From Bradyrhizobium sp. CCGUVB4N (lineage in GTDB: Bacteria; Pseudomonadota; Alphaproteobacteria; Rhizobiales; Xanthobacteraceae), in assembly GCF_024199945.1 (NCBI RefSeq), contig NZ_JANADP010000001.1, positions 1,674,001 through 1,738,000 of the forward strand: a DNA stretch of 64,000 nucleotides. The letters are read 5' to 3'. A model generated the notes under the pieces. It had not been told where the DNA came from and did no database searches. It saw only the letters and a program-made list of their open reading frames with translations. Made by a program: the position numbers and the translations under genes. Within the stretch, counting starts at the first letter, position 1. The number at the start of each line of letters is the position of its first letter. Below, one piece after another: positions 63,037 through 64,000 of this stretch.

Positions 63037-64000
63037 TCACGCAAGTGGTTGAGCAACTCGGGTGCAAGGTAATTGGAGGACCGTCCATATCTCTTGACCG
63101 CTCTTCGGTGCTGCCGTGGCAAAGTCGGTCGCGCGCTCGCATCCGATCAGCGGGGTCAGGGCCGTTACGAAGCCGTGCTTGCTTCCAGATGTTGACCGGC
63201 ACCGCTCCACGTTGGCCGTTACCCCGGCAATGCACTTTTCTCGTAACGTTCGGGCGGCAATTGTCAGCAAAAAAATCGACTGCAGCACGCTGTAGGCGAT
63301 CACAGGCTCCATGACATTAAGCTGGAGCTGCCCTGCTTCAGCGACCAAGGTAATGGTGAGATCCGCGCCGATGACTTGAAACGCGACTTGGTTCACGACT
63401 GCTGGAATAACAGGGTTCACCTTGCCCGGCATTATCGAAAAACTTGGCCGGAGGGCCGGCAAACTGATTTCGGCAAGGCCACCCCGAGGTCCGCATGAGA
63501 GCAGTCTCAGGTCATTCGAGATTTTGGAGAGCTTCGTCGCCGTGCGCTTCGACATCCAGGAGAATAAGACAAAGGCTCCCGTGTCCCAGCACGCCTCGAT
63601 CAGGTTGCTGGCGGCAACGAATGGAAGCTGAGGAAGTCGAGATAGCTCTTCCACGCCGATACCGGCGTAATCCGGCTTTGTTTTGATTCCAGTCGAGATA
63701 GCTGTGCTGCCAGGAGTCACCTTGTGAAAGAGAGACACGGGTTCTTCTCGCCGGACGATGCCGTCCCGGATGGTTGTCGAAAAGGCAGTAAAGTCCTGGC
63801 CGAGGATTACGGGAATGGCATCCTGCAACTGCGCGCGGCCGAGCTTGACGACACCTGCGAATTCCGAGCCCTTTCGCTGCCGCTCATTGGCAAGCTGGCG
63901 GAGCTCACGATCTAAGGATTGATGCCTCAATAGCATCGCAAGTCGAATCGCAGTTGGATAGACGTCATTCGTTGACCGAGAAAGATTGACGTGGTCGTTT
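63037..64000 (-). pseudogene. Aspartate ammonia-lyase-like, altered catalytic loop, 5' end outside
   Basis: The C-terminal 320 residues of an aspartase/fumarase-superfamily protein; the frame is open to the right edge and begins within SRSTNDVYPTAIRLAML, the conserved substrate-binding segment. Other landmarks: VVKLGRAQLQDAIPVILGQD (TGxTHxQDA-like region, but with GRAQLQDA as in aspartases) and IMPGKVNPVIPAVVNQVAFQ. In active enzymes the loop reads GSSIMPGKVNP, with the first Ser as catalytic base. Here the sequence is PSFSIMPGKVNP, so that Ser is Phe. The tail (GFVTALTPLIGCERATDFAT) ends about 20 residues early (LPCTRVAQPLA). It is probably inactive or altered. Confidence 0.75.

Noticed and set aside
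1-64000. Nod boxes, CRISPR arrays, rRNA and tRNA genes
   Set aside because: I looked for them because of the symbiosis-island character but found no convincing match by eye.

Overview
The window looks like an accessory (symbiosis-island-like) region of an alphaproteobacterium in the Rhizobiales, most likely Bradyrhizobium or a close relative. This is inferred from the gene families and insertion-sequence types; no marker gene is present. The sequence is GC-rich, full of transposase remnants and broken genes, and no tRNA, rRNA or CRISPR array was seen.

Region 1 (1-17 kb) is an IS graveyard around a few host genes. It holds an acyl-CoA thioesterase II gene (tesB) running off the left edge, an unknown GNAT-like protein, a branched-chain aminotransferase, a large serine recombinase cassette (DUF5372, small protein, recombinase), and ISNCY-, IS110-, IS66- and two IS630-type elements. 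The GNAT-like gene and tesB occur a second time in inverted orientation at 13.8-16.9 kb, where tesB is degenerate and an IS630 lies in the spacer.

Region 2 (17-26 kb) holds an FMN-dependent monooxygenase, a CapA-type protein and a Crp/Fnr regulator among relics: a crotonase stub, an M20 amidohydrolase pseudogene and the tail of an ABC substrate-binding protein.

Region 3 (26-30.4 kb) is the remnant of an integrative conjugative element: the C-terminal part of a strawberry-notch helicase, a toprim/primase-like gene, a DUF2493 start fused by deletion to the end of trbI, and a DUF2274 gene.

Region 4 (30.9-37 kb) carries metabolic genes: a short-chain dehydrogenase, a RidA-family protein, alanine dehydrogenase, a class III CoA-transferase and an APH-fold kinase-like protein.

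Region 5 (37.2-49.6 kb) is the most interesting part. Three tandem paralogues of the CmcJ/NvfI oxygenase-like family, an aldehyde dehydrogenase and an Asp/Glu-racemase-fold protein lead into a luxR-luxI quorum-sensing pair and a LysR regulator. A perfect 18-bp lux-box-like palindrome precedes luxI. A related GCAGAATT-type dyad precedes each oxygenase gene, the racemase-like gene and the next ABC operon. The LysR gene is cut by an IS21 element with a 5-bp target duplication.

Region 6 (50.4-64 kb) has a polyamine-type ABC transporter: two permeases and an ATPase facing right, and the substrate-binding protein facing left. Between them lie two near-identical 2613-bp IS66 copies, one inserted in the other, each with an intact 8-bp target duplication. 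An MFS exporter and an aspartate-ammonia-lyase-like gene (open at the right edge, with a changed catalytic loop) finish the window.
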